Below are positions 1 to 8,313 of a DNA stretch of 39,119 nt, one piece after another. Position 1 is the first letter of the stretch. The number at the start of each line of letters is the position of its first letter. The DNA is from JAVBLU01 sp031553225 (lineage in GTDB: Bacteria; Bacillota; Clostridia; Christensenellales; UBA1750): the NCBI GenBank assembly GCA_031553225.1, contig JAVBLU010000057.1, positions 1-39,119 on the forward strand, in the 5' to 3' direction. Under the pieces are notes generated by a model, which searched no databases, had not been told where the DNA came from, and was given only the letters and a program-made list of their open reading frames with translations. The position numbers and the translations under genes are program-made.

Positions 1-132
1 CGCGGCCGGGGCGGCGGTGGGCGCGGCGCCGGCTGCGGCGGTCGGGACGGGCGTTGAGGCCGGGGCGCCTGCGCAGCCCACGAGCACCACAACGAGCGCC
101 AGGCACAGAGCCAGGGTGATGCGTTTCTTCAT
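1..132 (-). CDS. Lipoprotein N-terminus, probable ABC solute-binding protein (partial)
   Basis: Only the first 44 codons are inside the window. They encode a short basic start (MKKR), a hydrophobic core, and a lipobox Leu17-Val-Gly-Cys20, followed by an Ala/Pro/Thr-rich spacer: a type II (lipoprotein) signal peptide. A strong AGGAGG lies just upstream of the ATG at 132. It is the last visible gene of the minus-strand operon holding two CUT1-type permeases, so it is most likely the lipid-anchored substrate-binding protein of that importer. That role is inferred from context, since the binding domain lies outside the window; any other exported lipoprotein would look the same. Confidence 0.6.
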   Translation of the reverse strand, partial: MKKRITLALCLALVVVLVGCAGAPASTPVPTAAAGAAPTAAPAA

Positions 133-162
133 GACGGTACCTCCTGTTTTCTTTGGGGTCGG

Positions 163-1473
163 TTACGGCAGATATCCACCAGCGCTTCGCAAAGCGGCGC
201 GCAGCTGGTCCACGTTTACGGCGCGCACGTTCCGGCTTCCCGCGGCCATGGCCGCGGCCACGCCCGCCGCCTCGCCCGTGACGAAGCACGGGGGCATCAC
301 GCGCATGGAGGCGTTAACCGGATGATCCGTGGACACCGTGCGCCCTGCCACAAGCAGGTTGGAAAGGCCCTTGGCCGTAAGGATGCGGTAGGGGATGCCG
401 TGCGATTCGCCGGCTTTTAGGTGCTCGTAGCGCTTGGTGATATCCAGCTCGCCGGACTTGGCCGCGCCAGCCTCGTCGGCGTAGTTGTGGATGTCGATGA
501 AGTAGCAGTTGCGGCCGATCTCGTCCGCGAAACTGCGGCGGGCGAAATAATCGTCCACGCTGAGCACATAATCGCACAGCACGCGGCGGGATTCGCGGAT
601 GCCCATGAGGGGCGCGGTTTGCGCCACATAGCTTGCGCCGAAGGTCTCCGGGGCGAACTCCGCCAAAGCGTCGCGGAAGGCCAGCGCCTGCTTGCGGCCG
701 AGCACGAGCGCGTCGGTGACAGACTGCGGGTCGGTGGCGTCCACGTCGAACACGTGACCGGCATTAAAGCCGATCAGGCCGTTGGCCGTGATGCTGTTGC
801 AGAAGTGCCGGTCGGGAATGAGCGGGTAGCGGCCGCAGTCCAATATGGCCTGCAGAACCTTCTGGCTGTTCGGGCGGAACACGTGGCTGTAGTTGTACAT
901 GTCCACGTTCCCCAGCTGGAAGCAGTGCGTGGAGGGCTGCACCTTGCCGTCGTTGAGCATCTGCGCCCCGGCGCGCGCGGCGATGTCCGCATCGCCCGTG
1001 CCGTCCACGTACACCTTGGCGCGGATGGCCTGAAGGCCCCTCTTGCCCGCCACCACCACGTAATCGATGGCGTCGCCCGTCTTTTGTACGTCCACGGCAA
1101 ACACGTTGAAGAGCACCTTCGCCCCGGACTCCAGCACGAACTGGTCGTACAGGCGCTTGAGGGCCTCCGGATCGATGGGCGCCCAGTCGTTGAGCCCCTT
1201 TGGCACGTGGGGCATCAGGCCTTTGAGTGCCTGAAACACGCGCTCGCCCACACCGCCGTAGATGATCTTCTCCTTATCGGAGAAAGGACACCAGGCCGGA
1301 ATAAGCCCGTGCGTGCCCATGCCGCCCAAAGCGCCGGTGGCCTCGATGAGCAGCGTGTTGGCGCCCGCGCGCGCGGCGCCTATGGCCGCCGCCACGCCGG
1401 CCGGGCCGCCGCCCGCCACCAGTACGTCCACGTCCAGAACAGGAAGAGCACGGCTGTTGAACGTAACCTCCAT
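163..1473 (-). CDS. FAD-dependent oxidoreductase (FAD_oxidored type)
   Basis: 436 aa. The N-terminus carries a dinucleotide-binding fold with GGGPAG at residues 21-26, then the AAxGAARAGA helix and an acidic residue after LLI, followed by a second conserved GGMGT motif. The C-terminal part has the G(R)TVSTDHPV and CFVTGEAAGVAAA stretch that closes the FAD site in this family (PF12831-like). It should be a cytoplasmic flavoprotein acting on an unidentified substrate. AGGAGGG precedes the ATG. It lies 10 nt downstream of a sugar-type ABC permease and upstream of a lipoprotein, so oxidation of an imported sugar or sugar acid is a reasonable inference. No signal peptide or Tat motif is present. 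The family is clear, the substrate unknown. Confidence 0.85.
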   Translation of the reverse strand: MEVTFNSRALPVLDVDVLVAGGGPAGVAAAIGAARAGANTLLIEATGALGGMGTHGLIPAWCPFSDKEKIIYGGVGERVFQALKGLMPHVPKGLNDWAPIDPEALKRLYDQFVLESGAKVLFNVFAVDVQKTGDAIDYVVVAGKRGLQAIRAKVYVDGTGDADIAARAGAQMLNDGKVQPSTHCFQLGNVDMYNYSHVFRPNSQKVLQAILDCGRYPLIPDRHFCNSITANGLIGFNAGHVFDVDATDPQSVTDALVLGRKQALAFRDALAEFAPETFGASYVAQTAPLMGIRESRRVLCDYVLSVDDYFARRSFADEIGRNCYFIDIHNYADEAGAAKSGELDITKRYEHLKAGESHGIPYRILTAKGLSNLLVAGRTVSTDHPVNASMRVMPPCFVTGEAAGVAAAMAAGSRNVRAVNVDQLRAALRSAGGYLP

Positions 1474-1483
1474 GGAATCCCTC

Positions 1484-2377
1484 CTAACCTTTCACCGAAC
1501 CGATGACGATACCGCTGATGAAGTAACGCTGCAGATACGGATAAACGAGCAGAATGGGAACGGTAGAGAGCAGGATTGCCGCCGAGCGGACCGAGTCGGG
1601 CGTGACGTTCATGCGGTCTTCCACGGCTGTGGACTGGGCGTCGATGCCCTCCTCCACGGCGCGCAGGCTCTGGGTGATCAGCTCGTACAGGTACAGCTGC
1701 AGGGGCTTCACCTTGGGATCGGAGATATACAGGCGGGCGTTGAAGTATTCGTTCCAATACCCAACCGCGTAGAAGAGGGATATGGTGGCCAGCATGGGCA
1801 GGGAGACTGGCAGAATGATCTGCGCCAGCACGCGCAGGTTGTTCGCCCCGTCGATGCGTGCCGCCTCCTCCAGGGAATCGGGCAGCGTTTCAAAGTAGTT
1901 TTTGATGATGAGCATGTTGAACACGGACACCATGCCGGGCAGAATGAGCGCGCCCAGCGTGTTCGTCAGGTTCAGCGACTTATACAGCAGGTAGTTGGGA
2001 ATCATGCCCCCGTTGAAGAGCATGACGAAGATCCACAGGTACAAAAACAGCTTGCGCCCGCGAAACCCGGAGCGCGAGAGCGGATAGGCCGTGGTGGCTG
2101 TGATCACCAGCGCGCAAACCGTGCCCACGAGCGTGACGACAACGCTCACCCCAAAGGCGCTGAAGAATGTGCCTTCCTTCAGGATAAAACGAAAGGTGTC
2201 CACCGTAAAATCCACCGGCCACAAAAACACCTGCCCCGAGATGACGGCCGAGGTGCCGGACATGGATTTGGCGATGATGTTCACGAAAGGCAAAAGCGTC
2301 AGCAGCGCGAAGACCGTCATGATGACGTAGGACAGGCAGCTGATGATATAGTCCTTTGCGGTGCGGCCCTCTACCAT
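1484..2377 (-). CDS. Carbohydrate ABC transporter permease, YtcP/MalG type
   Basis: 297 aa from the ATG at 2377, which follows a GGAAGGGGG ribosome-binding site; a longer open frame upstream would run into the preceding permease gene. Six hydrophobic segments are visible, starting with the LSYVIMTVFALLTLLPF helix. The cytoplasmic EAA loop reads EEAARIDGANN…ILPVSLP, the motif that contacts the ATPase in CUT1 importers. The C-terminus VYPYLQRYFISGIVIGSVKG is typical of the YtcP/LplC branch, which moves complex oligosaccharides or uronate-containing sugars. The start is 16 nt after the LplB-like permease stop, so the two permeases are co-transcribed. No ATPase gene is seen; such systems usually share a housekeeping MsmX-type ATPase. 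Confidence 0.9.
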   Translation of the reverse strand: MVEGRTAKDYIISCLSYVIMTVFALLTLLPFVNIIAKSMSGTSAVISGQVFLWPVDFTVDTFRFILKEGTFFSAFGVSVVVTLVGTVCALVITATTAYPLSRSGFRGRKLFLYLWIFVMLFNGGMIPNYLLYKSLNLTNTLGALILPGMVSVFNMLIIKNYFETLPDSLEEAARIDGANNLRVLAQIILPVSLPMLATISLFYAVGYWNEYFNARLYISDPKVKPLQLYLYELITQSLRAVEEGIDAQSTAVEDRMNVTPDSVRSAAILLSTVPILLVYPYLQRYFISGIVIGSVKG

Positions 2378-2393
2378 GTTCTGCGCCCCCTTC

Positions 2394-3353
2394 CTACCAG
2401 ATGCTCCGACCGAGCGCCCGGTGGGACACCCAGTTGGAGGAAACCACAAGCACAAACCCGACGACCGAGTTGAACAGGCCCGCCGCGCTGCCCAGCGAAA
2501 AGTCCATCTGCCCAAGCCCCATGCGGTACACATAGGTTTGGATGATGTCGGACACGGCGTACACCGTCGGATTGTACATAACGAAGATCTGCGTAAAGCC
2601 CGCGTCCATCACCGATCCGACGCGCAGGATGAGCATGAGCACGATGGTGGACAGAAGCGAGGGCAGGGTAATGTGCAGCAGCTGCTGGAACTTGCGCGCC
2701 CCGTCGATAACGGCGGCCTCGTAGAGCTCCTGGTCGATCCCGGCGATGGCCGCCAGGTACACGATGGTGCCCCAGCCTGCCTCCTTCCACCCTTCGGTAA
2801 AGATGAGCAGCCCGCGGAACACCGGCTGGCTCATGAAGAAGGGGATGGGCTCCTTCAGGCCCATGGACATGAGGATGGAGTTGACCGGGCCGGAGGTGGA
2901 CAGAAGCGTCATGAACATGCCCGCCACCACCACCCACGAAAAGAAGTGCGGCAGGTAAATGACGGTCTGCACGGCCTTTTTGTAGGGCACGCTGCGCAGC
3001 GAGTTGACGATGAGCGCAAGGATGATGGGCAAGGGAAAGAGCAAGCCGATTTTGAGAAAGCTGATGACCAGCGTGTTGCGGAATGCCACAAGGAATTCCT
3101 CGCGCGCAAAGATCCTGCGGAACTGGTCAAAACCCACGAAATCGCTCTCGCGGATGGCCTGAATGGGATTGTTCCCCGCGAAGATGTTGTAGTCCACAAA
3201 GGCGATGGAGATGCCGTACAGGGGAAGCAGCTTGAAGATGAGCAGGTAGATGACGCCGGGGATCAAAATCAGGTACAGGTCGTAGTTGCGGCGAAAGTAC
3301 GAGCCGAAGCTCGATCGGTGCCGCCGTACAACCTTGGGCGCGTCCACAGTCAC
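2394..3353 (-). CDS. Carbohydrate ABC transporter permease, LplB type
   Basis: 319 aa from the GTG at 3353. A TTG at 3359 is in frame but sits directly against the G-run (3360-3366) that serves as ribosome-binding site; the GTG has the better 6-nt spacing. The N-terminus is basic (RRHRSSFGSYFRRNYDLYL), typical of LplB permeases, followed by six membrane helices. The EAA loop is YEAAVIDGARKFQQ…ITLPSL. It partners with the downstream YtcP-type permease as the membrane channel of an importer for an unidentified saccharide. It is the first gene of the operon that continues into the FAD oxidoreductase and the lipoprotein at the window edge. Confidence 0.88.
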   Translation of the reverse strand: MTVDAPKVVRRHRSSFGSYFRRNYDLYLILIPGVIYLLIFKLLPLYGISIAFVDYNIFAGNNPIQAIRESDFVGFDQFRRIFAREEFLVAFRNTLVISFLKIGLLFPLPIILALIVNSLRSVPYKKAVQTVIYLPHFFSWVVVAGMFMTLLSTSGPVNSILMSMGLKEPIPFFMSQPVFRGLLIFTEGWKEAGWGTIVYLAAIAGIDQELYEAAVIDGARKFQQLLHITLPSLLSTIVLMLILRVGSVMDAGFTQIFVMYNPTVYAVSDIIQTYVYRMGLGQMDFSLGSAAGLFNSVVGFVLVVSSNWVSHRALGRSIW

Positions 3354-3410
3354 GGGCAACCCCCCCAGAAGATATCAGCCTTCGGCTAAGGCAGTTTATA
3401 TGTACACCCT

Positions 3411-3439
3411 ATTATAATCGCAGCAAAATAGACAAGAAA
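3411..3439 (-). promoter_or_regulatory. Probable sigma-A promoter of the sugar-importer operon
   Basis: On the minus strand a perfect TATAAT (+ coordinates 3411-3416) is preceded, 17 nt upstream, by TTTCTT (3434-3439). The surrounding segment is conspicuously AT-rich for this genome. It lies about 60 nt before the first permease start. The -35 is weak, so an activator may be involved (inference). Confidence 0.55.
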
Positions 3440-3520
3440 GGGAGGAAGTCATGGCGATCTAGGATTCTTTTATGGTCTTTTTGCGCAGAGGCGGGCGCTG
3501 CGCGGGGACGCGCGCAATAA

Positions 3521-3550
3521 AGCGCCGAAGCCGGCGGCTTCGGCGCTTTT
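3521..3550 (-). terminator. Rho-independent terminator after the 1068-aa protein gene
   Basis: A 12-bp perfect stem (AGCGCCGAAGCC with GGCTTCGGCGCT, loop GGC) is followed on the minus strand by TTTATT. It lies about 60 nt beyond the stop of the large anchored protein and before the promoter of the sugar operon. A short T-run also exists on the plus side. Confidence 0.8.
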
Positions 3551-3607
3551 CACAAAAGCGGTTTTCCTGGCGATGGAAAGACGGCTGCAGAGCGCGCCTC
3601 GGCGCTG

Positions 3608-6600
3608 TTACGGCGCGTCCTTGATTTCCTTGAGCACCGTCCGACCGAGCGGTTCGCAGGGCGGATTGGTGGTTGCATAGCTGAATCGGTAGGCGTTTCG
3701 GTACACGTACTCAAACACCTGGCCCTTGGGGTACTTCAGGCGCTCGTCCTCCTTGATGCGGCCCTCCTTCACCTGCTGGTCGTAGGCGGTCTTGGGGTCC
3801 GGCACGTCGTATTCCACCAGCAGGTACATGTGGTTGCCCCGATCCTGTTTGCCGAAATAGAAGGTTTTGTAGTCGAGGCTCGTGTGGTTCCAGTCCTGCA
3901 GGTCCTGCTCCAGGTACACCGTGATGACCATCTCCTCCTGCGCCTGCATGCGGGGGATGGGCAGCGATACCGATTTGTAGTACTCCATGATGCTGTTGGA
4001 GGTAGCCCTGTAGAAAAAGCTCAGCGTGCCGCGCGGCGTGATAACGTTCTCCTTTTCGGAATACGGGCTCTTTACATATACCTCCAGAACCGCCGGCTTG
4101 TAGCAGTGCTTGGTGGAGAGTCTCAGGAAGTCCGCGTTCCAGGGGTTGGGGGAGGCCGCGCGCGACAGCTTGTCGATCCCCTCGTGCACCTCGTCGCTGA
4201 TCTGCTTCTTGAGATCGTCGGGGATGGCGTCCGGCGAGATGCCCAGCTGCTCGCACGCCTCGTCGATGGCCTGGTTGTACACGTAGTCGAAGCCGTCCTT
4301 AGCGAGCTTTTCGAAGGAGGGGAGCGAGGGGGGCAGCCCGATGCAGGAGAGCCCGTAGTTGAAGGCGGCCATCACCGCGGTGCGCAGCACGTCGCGGACC
4401 TTTCCGGAGGGAATGATACTCACCACCAGATCCACCAGCAAGTTCTTCAGGTCGTCGTATCCCTGGCGGATCTGCTCGTAGAAGCTCGTCATCAGCATCC
4501 ACAGCTCGGTGATAAACTCCTCGTACCACGGCGCGCTCTTTTCTGCGTAGGTGAAGGTGGCGCCGGGCGGCAGATACTTCATCAGCAGGGCCTCGTACTG
4601 CTCCGGGGTCATGTTTTGGTTGCCGTGCAGCTTATGCTCTGCATAGGGGTAGATCTTCATATCGGGCGTGGTGAGCGTCAGGTTGAACTCGTCGTACTTG
4701 ATCGGGCGCGTTACCTCAAAGATGTTCTTCGCGTTGGGGTCCGGCCAGCGGATGGGCGTGTAGGACTGCAGCACCGCGTAGCCGATGTACGCCCCCATCT
4801 CCAGCCGTACGGGCTCCTTGAGCGTCTCCGTATAGGAATGGGCCCGGTAGTTGAGCACCTGCACCTCGGAGACGGCGGGCGTGTACACGGCGGGATCGTC
4901 GGTGGTTTGGTAGAAGATGGCCCGCACGTAATACTTGAGCACGTTGTCGCCCAGCGTTTCAATGTCGGGCAGGTACTGCGCCACCGTTTCCGGGTGGAAC
5001 ACGTTCATCTGCGTTTCAAACGGAACAAACTGGAAGGATTCGCCGTACGCGACGCCGCGGAACTCGTAGATGAGGCCGGGCGGATGCCGCAGCGTCTCCT
5101 CGTCCAGCCCCTCGGGGTACGGGGAGGAGGACACCTGGGCCACCACGCGGTAGGTGTTGTCGTAGTAGGGCGCAAAGTCCACCAGCACGTAGGGTTTGGC
5201 GGGCGTGATGTCGAGTCCCTTTGGCTGGTGGATGAAGGTTGCTTCGTAGGTGCTGTGCGAGGGTTTTTCCGTGATCCGGTCCAGCACCTTCACCAGCGGC
5301 CCGTCCAGATACGGAAACTGAAAGTCGCGGCCGAGCATCTCCGCGCCCAGCCAGTCGCCGTAAGTGATGTCCTGGCCCTCGCCGGCGTCGCCCACCAGCT
5401 GCCCAAGGGCGTTTACGGCAATGACGCGCACGTGCAGGCTATAGCGGGTCTGCGGCACCAACACGGCGCCGCTTTGAAGACGGCACAGCGCGGCCTCCTT
5501 GTCAAGGGCGGTCGCGGTGGCAACCGCGCCCTTGAGCACGCTGCTGACGATGTGGCTAAAGTCCACGGCGAACTCGCCGTTCTGCACGTCCAGCTCGCCG
5601 GAGGCGAGCAGGCCCGCCGGCTCCAGGGCGTCCTCGTTCAGCCCGGAGAACGGTGCGCGGGAGACCTGCCATACCAGCCGGGCTACGCCGGGCTTGAGGA
5701 TCTCGGCGTTCATCCAGCGCGTGCCCATGTCGCGCGCTATGAAGAAGCTGCCCGCCTTGGCGTAGCCGAGGGTCGGGCTGGGTACGAAGGGCGGAGGCGT
5801 GGGCGTCGGTTTGGGCGTGGACGTTGGGGCCGGTGTCGGGGTGGCGACGACCGGAGGCGGCAGGGGGATGAGCGCGAACGGGTCGGAGAGGGCCGTCTCC
5901 AGCAGGTTCTGCGCCACGTAGGCCTCCAGTTTGAGGAGGCACTGGGGCGCGGGCCTGCCGGTGATTGTCCAGGCATACGAAAGGCCCTGGATATCCCTGG
6001 CGATGTCCGTATAGGTCGTCCCGCCGTCCCGGCTGACGGACAGCGCGTACGTCATGGCCTGCGCGCGGCCATGGCTGTTCGTCCATACAACGTTGAGCGT
6101 CTGCCCGACGGTGTACTCCTCGCCCACGGCGGGCGTCTCAATGGCCAGCGTCGCGGGCGTGGGGGCGGGCGGCGGAAGGCGGGGCACCGACAGACGCGGC
6201 GTGAGGTTCGTCACCCGCGGCAGAGCCTGCGACAGGAAGGCGGTTTTGATGATCGAGGTGATGCGGTTGTCCGCCTCGGCATACATCACGGGCTGCTCGT
6301 ACATGGCGGGGCCGGCAGCCGCCCCGGCGTTTGTGCCCGCCATGGCGTACGCAACGCGCACGCCGCTGGGCAGGGCGGCGTTTGCCTCCCGTTCCGCCTG
6401 CTCCAGCTCCTGCGCGAGAAACAGGCGCTCCTGCTTTGCCACGGCCTCGGCGTTGGCGAGCTGCTTCGCCTCGCGGCTTTTCGGGCGGCCCGGGCCGTCT
6501 GCTATGCTCAGATCCACCGCCAGGTCGTACGTGCGGCCGTATACGACCGGGTCGTCTTTGGGCACGGCGTCGAACCGCCGCATCGCCTCCTCCTGGTCGT

Positions 6601-6814
6601 TCATGTCGATCTCCGCCACATACGCCGGCGCAAGGTCCGTGCCGGGCTCCTGCGTGGCGGCCGGCTGGGGGGAGGGCGAGGGTTCCGCCGCCTGCACGGG
6701 CGCAGGCGCGGGCCCTCTGCTTGTGTACCACCACGTGCCAAGGCCCGCGCCGATGAAGATGAGCACGGCGATGCTAAGGCAAAGCGCTCGTTTTGCGGCT
6801 GGCTTCATGGTCAT
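3608..6814 (-). CDS. Large membrane-anchored extracytoplasmic protein of unknown function
   Basis: 1068 aa. The N-terminus has a basic stretch and one hydrophobic helix (about residues 10-30) without a lipobox, so it is a signal anchor: the bulk should be outside the membrane. A Pro/Ala/Gln spacer follows. Around residues 225-320 is a beta-sandwich-like segment (VGEEYTVGQTLNVVW…SRDGGTTY) resembling Ig/fibronectin-fold surface modules. A Thr-Pro linker (about 325-350) leads to several segments phrased like repeated FnIII domains. A helical stretch around 770-880 (FYEQIRQGYDDLKNLL…) may form a coiled coil. No catalytic motif was recognised. It is monocistronic: own promoter upstream, terminator downstream. 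A surface or scaffold role is inference only. Confidence 0.8.
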   Translation of the reverse strand: MTMKPAAKRALCLSIAVLIFIGAGLGTWWYTSRGPAPAPVQAAEPSPSPQPAATQEPGTDLAPAYVAEIDMNDQEEAMRRFDAVPKDDPVVYGRTYDLAVDLSIADGPGRPKSREAKQLANAEAVAKQERLFLAQELEQAEREANAALPSGVRVAYAMAGTNAGAAAGPAMYEQPVMYAEADNRITSIIKTAFLSQALPRVTNLTPRLSVPRLPPPAPTPATLAIETPAVGEEYTVGQTLNVVWTNSHGRAQAMTYALSVSRDGGTTYTDIARDIQGLSYAWTITGRPAPQCLLKLEAYVAQNLLETALSDPFALIPLPPPVVATPTPAPTSTPKPTPTPPPFVPSPTLGYAKAGSFFIARDMGTRWMNAEILKPGVARLVWQVSRAPFSGLNEDALEPAGLLASGELDVQNGEFAVDFSHIVSSVLKGAVATATALDKEAALCRLQSGAVLVPQTRYSLHVRVIAVNALGQLVGDAGEGQDITYGDWLGAEMLGRDFQFPYLDGPLVKVLDRITEKPSHSTYEATFIHQPKGLDITPAKPYVLVDFAPYYDNTYRVVAQVSSSPYPEGLDEETLRHPPGLIYEFRGVAYGESFQFVPFETQMNVFHPETVAQYLPDIETLGDNVLKYYVRAIFYQTTDDPAVYTPAVSEVQVLNYRAHSYTETLKEPVRLEMGAYIGYAVLQSYTPIRWPDPNAKNIFEVTRPIKYDEFNLTLTTPDMKIYPYAEHKLHGNQNMTPEQYEALLMKYLPPGATFTYAEKSAPWYEEFITELWMLMTSFYEQIRQGYDDLKNLLVDLVVSIIPSGKVRDVLRTAVMAAFNYGLSCIGLPPSLPSFEKLAKDGFDYVYNQAIDEACEQLGISPDAIPDDLKKQISDEVHEGIDKLSRAASPNPWNADFLRLSTKHCYKPAVLEVYVKSPYSEKENVITPRGTLSFFYRATSNSIMEYYKSVSLPIPRMQAQEEMVITVYLEQDLQDWNHTSLDYKTFYFGKQDRGNHMYLLVEYDVPDPKTAYDQQVKEGRIKEDERLKYPKGQVFEYVYRNAYRFSYATTNPPCEPLGRTVLKEIKDAP

Positions 6815-6855
6815 ATCAACGTCACACTCCGCTTAAAGAATTCCTGTGCACATTC

Positions 6856-6861
6856 ATTATA
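6856..6861 (-). promoter_or_regulatory. -10 element for the 1068-aa protein gene
   Basis: A perfect TATAAT on the minus strand lies 42 nt before the start codon, in an otherwise GC-rich region. No good -35 hexamer is visible at 16-18 nt, so the promoter is called only from its -10 and position. Confidence 0.4.
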
Positions 6862-6907
6862 CGTACCGCTGAGACGCTTCACATCACCCGTTCGTGTGAG
6901 CGAAAGA

Positions 6908-6934
6908 CAAAAAAAGCCGCCTGGTAAGGCGGCC
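6908..6934 (-). terminator. Rho-independent terminator of the SsuABC-like operon
   Basis: On the minus strand a GCCGCC/GGCGGC stem with a 6-nt loop is followed by seven T residues. It sits 25 nt after the stop codon of the ABC ATPase gene. Confidence 0.85.
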
Positions 6935-6958
6935 TTCGGGGGATCATGGCGGGGCCTT

Positions 6959-7558
6959 TCAGTCGGGCAGAGTCTGTTCCGTCCTTGGTATGTTCAGTAC
7001 GCGGGCGTCGAAAAAGGCCGCCTCTGAGGCGTTGTGGCTGGCGAACACAAGTGTCCTGCCCAGAGCAGCCTCCCGCACAACCGCCATGGCGTGCGCTCTG
7101 GTCGCGTCGTCCAACTCCTTAAAAGGCTCGTCCAGCACGAGCAGGTCGAAGGGAACGGCCAGCGCGCGCGCAAGCGCCACGCGGCGCCGCATGCCGCCGG
7201 AAAGCTCGGCAATCGGCTTGTGAAAGGCCTCCCGCGGCAGTAGGAGCGCGGCGAGCGCGGCCTCGGCCCGGGCCCGTCCCCGCTCGCCCAGCACGAGCGT
7301 CAGGTTGCCCACCGCATCGCAAAAGGGGAGCAGGCGGTTGTCCTGAAACACGGCGGACATCCGCAGCCCGGCGAGCCCGTCGATCCGCCCTGTGTCCGGC
7401 TCCTCCAGGCGCAGAAGCAGCCGCAGCAGCGTTGTTTTGCCCGCGCCGGAAGGGCCCATCACGCAGGCAGCGCCGGGCGAGGGCAGCTCGGCGTTTATGT
7501 TTTGCAGCACGCGCAGCGGCCCGTACGCCTTGCACACGCCGTCCAGACGAATGCTCAT
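6959..7558 (-). CDS. ABC transporter ATPase, SsuB/TauB-like
   Basis: 199 aa from the ATG at 7558; the open frame extends upstream but that part overlaps the permease in another frame. Walker A GPSGAGKTT is at residues 35-43, followed by a Q-loop (AVFQDNRLLPF), the LSGGMRRR signature, Walker B LLVLDEP and the H-loop SHN. The protein is shorter than usual SsuB/TauB (about 250 aa) and stops soon after the H-loop. Its ATG overlaps the permease stop as ATGA, indicating translational coupling. It powers the importer formed with the next two genes. Confidence 0.92.
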   Translation of the reverse strand: MSIRLDGVCKAYGPLRVLQNINAELPSPGAACVMGPSGAGKTTLLRLLLRLEEPDTGRIDGLAGLRMSAVFQDNRLLPFCDAVGNLTLVLGERGRARAEAALAALLLPREAFHKPIAELSGGMRRRVALARALAVPFDLLVLDEPFKELDDATRAHAMAVVREAALGRTLVFASHNASEAAFFDARVLNIPRTEQTLPD

Positions 7559-8313
7559 GAGCTCGCCTTCCTCTCCCCGCGCGCCGACAGCAGCAGCACC
7601 GCCCGCTCCATAAGCGCCGACAGAAGCACCACGATCAGCGTCCAGGCGAACAGGTCGGGTATCTCCAGATACACTTTGGCGCTGTACAAGGCAAAGCCGA
7701 TGGAGCGCGAGGGCAGGCCGATCACCTCGGCCGCGATGCCCGCCTTCCAGGCCATGCCCAGCGAAGAGCGCAGCGCCGACAGCCAGTACGGCCGCACGGA
7801 GGGCAGCGTGATGCGCAACGCCGCGCGGGCGCGGGGCAGGCGGAACACGCGCGCCATCTCCATCAGCCGCGGGTCCACGTTCAAAAGGCCCGTATAGGTG
7901 TTCTCGTACACGATGGGCAGCGCCATCAAAAAGGCGATAAACGCGGACAGCCGCGCCGAGGTCATCCACACGAGCGCCAAAATGGTGAAGGACGCGACGG
8001 GCGTGGCCTTTACCAGCGAAAAGAAAGGCGCAAGCAGCCGCCTTGCAAAGGGAAGCGCGGCCGCGAGCGCCGCAAGCCCCGCGGCGCACACCACGCCCAG
8101 CGCGTATCCCGCGGCGATGCGTGAAAGCGTTGCGCCCATGCTGAGCAGCGCCTGGGGAGAGCACAAAAGCGCCAGCGCCCGGCGCAGCACGAGCAGCGGC
8201 CCGGGCAGCAGCAGCTCGCTTTGCACCGCGGCGGCGCAAAGCTGCCATGCGGCGAGCCACACGGCAGCTATGAGCAGCGGGGTGAGCCTACTTTTGATAG
8301 TAGAAGGCGTCAT
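7555..8313 (-). CDS. ABC transporter permease, SsuC/TauC family
   Basis: 252 aa from the ATG at 8313, which has GGGAGGTG 9 nt upstream; an in-frame GTG at 8325 would be inside that ribosome-binding site. About six hydrophobic helices are visible, beginning LTPLLIAAVWLAAWQL. The cytoplasmic loop MEMARVFRLPRARAALRITLPSVRPY matches the EAA-type coupling loop of the sulfonate/nitrate/taurine permease family. The start lies 26 nt inside the end of the binding-protein gene, so the three genes are tightly coupled. The imported ligand cannot be read from the permease. Confidence 0.9.
   Translation of the reverse strand: MTPSTIKSRLTPLLIAAVWLAAWQLCAAAVQSELLLPGPLLVLRRALALLCSPQALLSMGATLSRIAAGYALGVVCAAGLAALAAALPFARRLLAPFFSLVKATPVASFTILALVWMTSARLSAFIAFLMALPIVYENTYTGLLNVDPRLMEMARVFRLPRARAALRITLPSVRPYWLSALRSSLGMAWKAGIAAEVIGLPSRSIGFALYSAKVYLEIPDLFAWTLIVVLLSALMERAVLLLSARGERKASS

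Noticed and set aside
3830..7027. 1065-codon open frame on the plus strand
   Set aside because: It is antisense to the 1068-aa anchored protein and its composition (Arg/His/Gly-rich) is typical of a GC-rich shadow frame; no ribosome-binding site or family motif.
7559..8260. N-terminal extension of the SsuB-like ATPase frame
   Set aside because: The extension lies out of frame over the SsuC-like permease and is Arg/Ala-rich; the ATG at 7558 overlaps the permease stop as ATGA.
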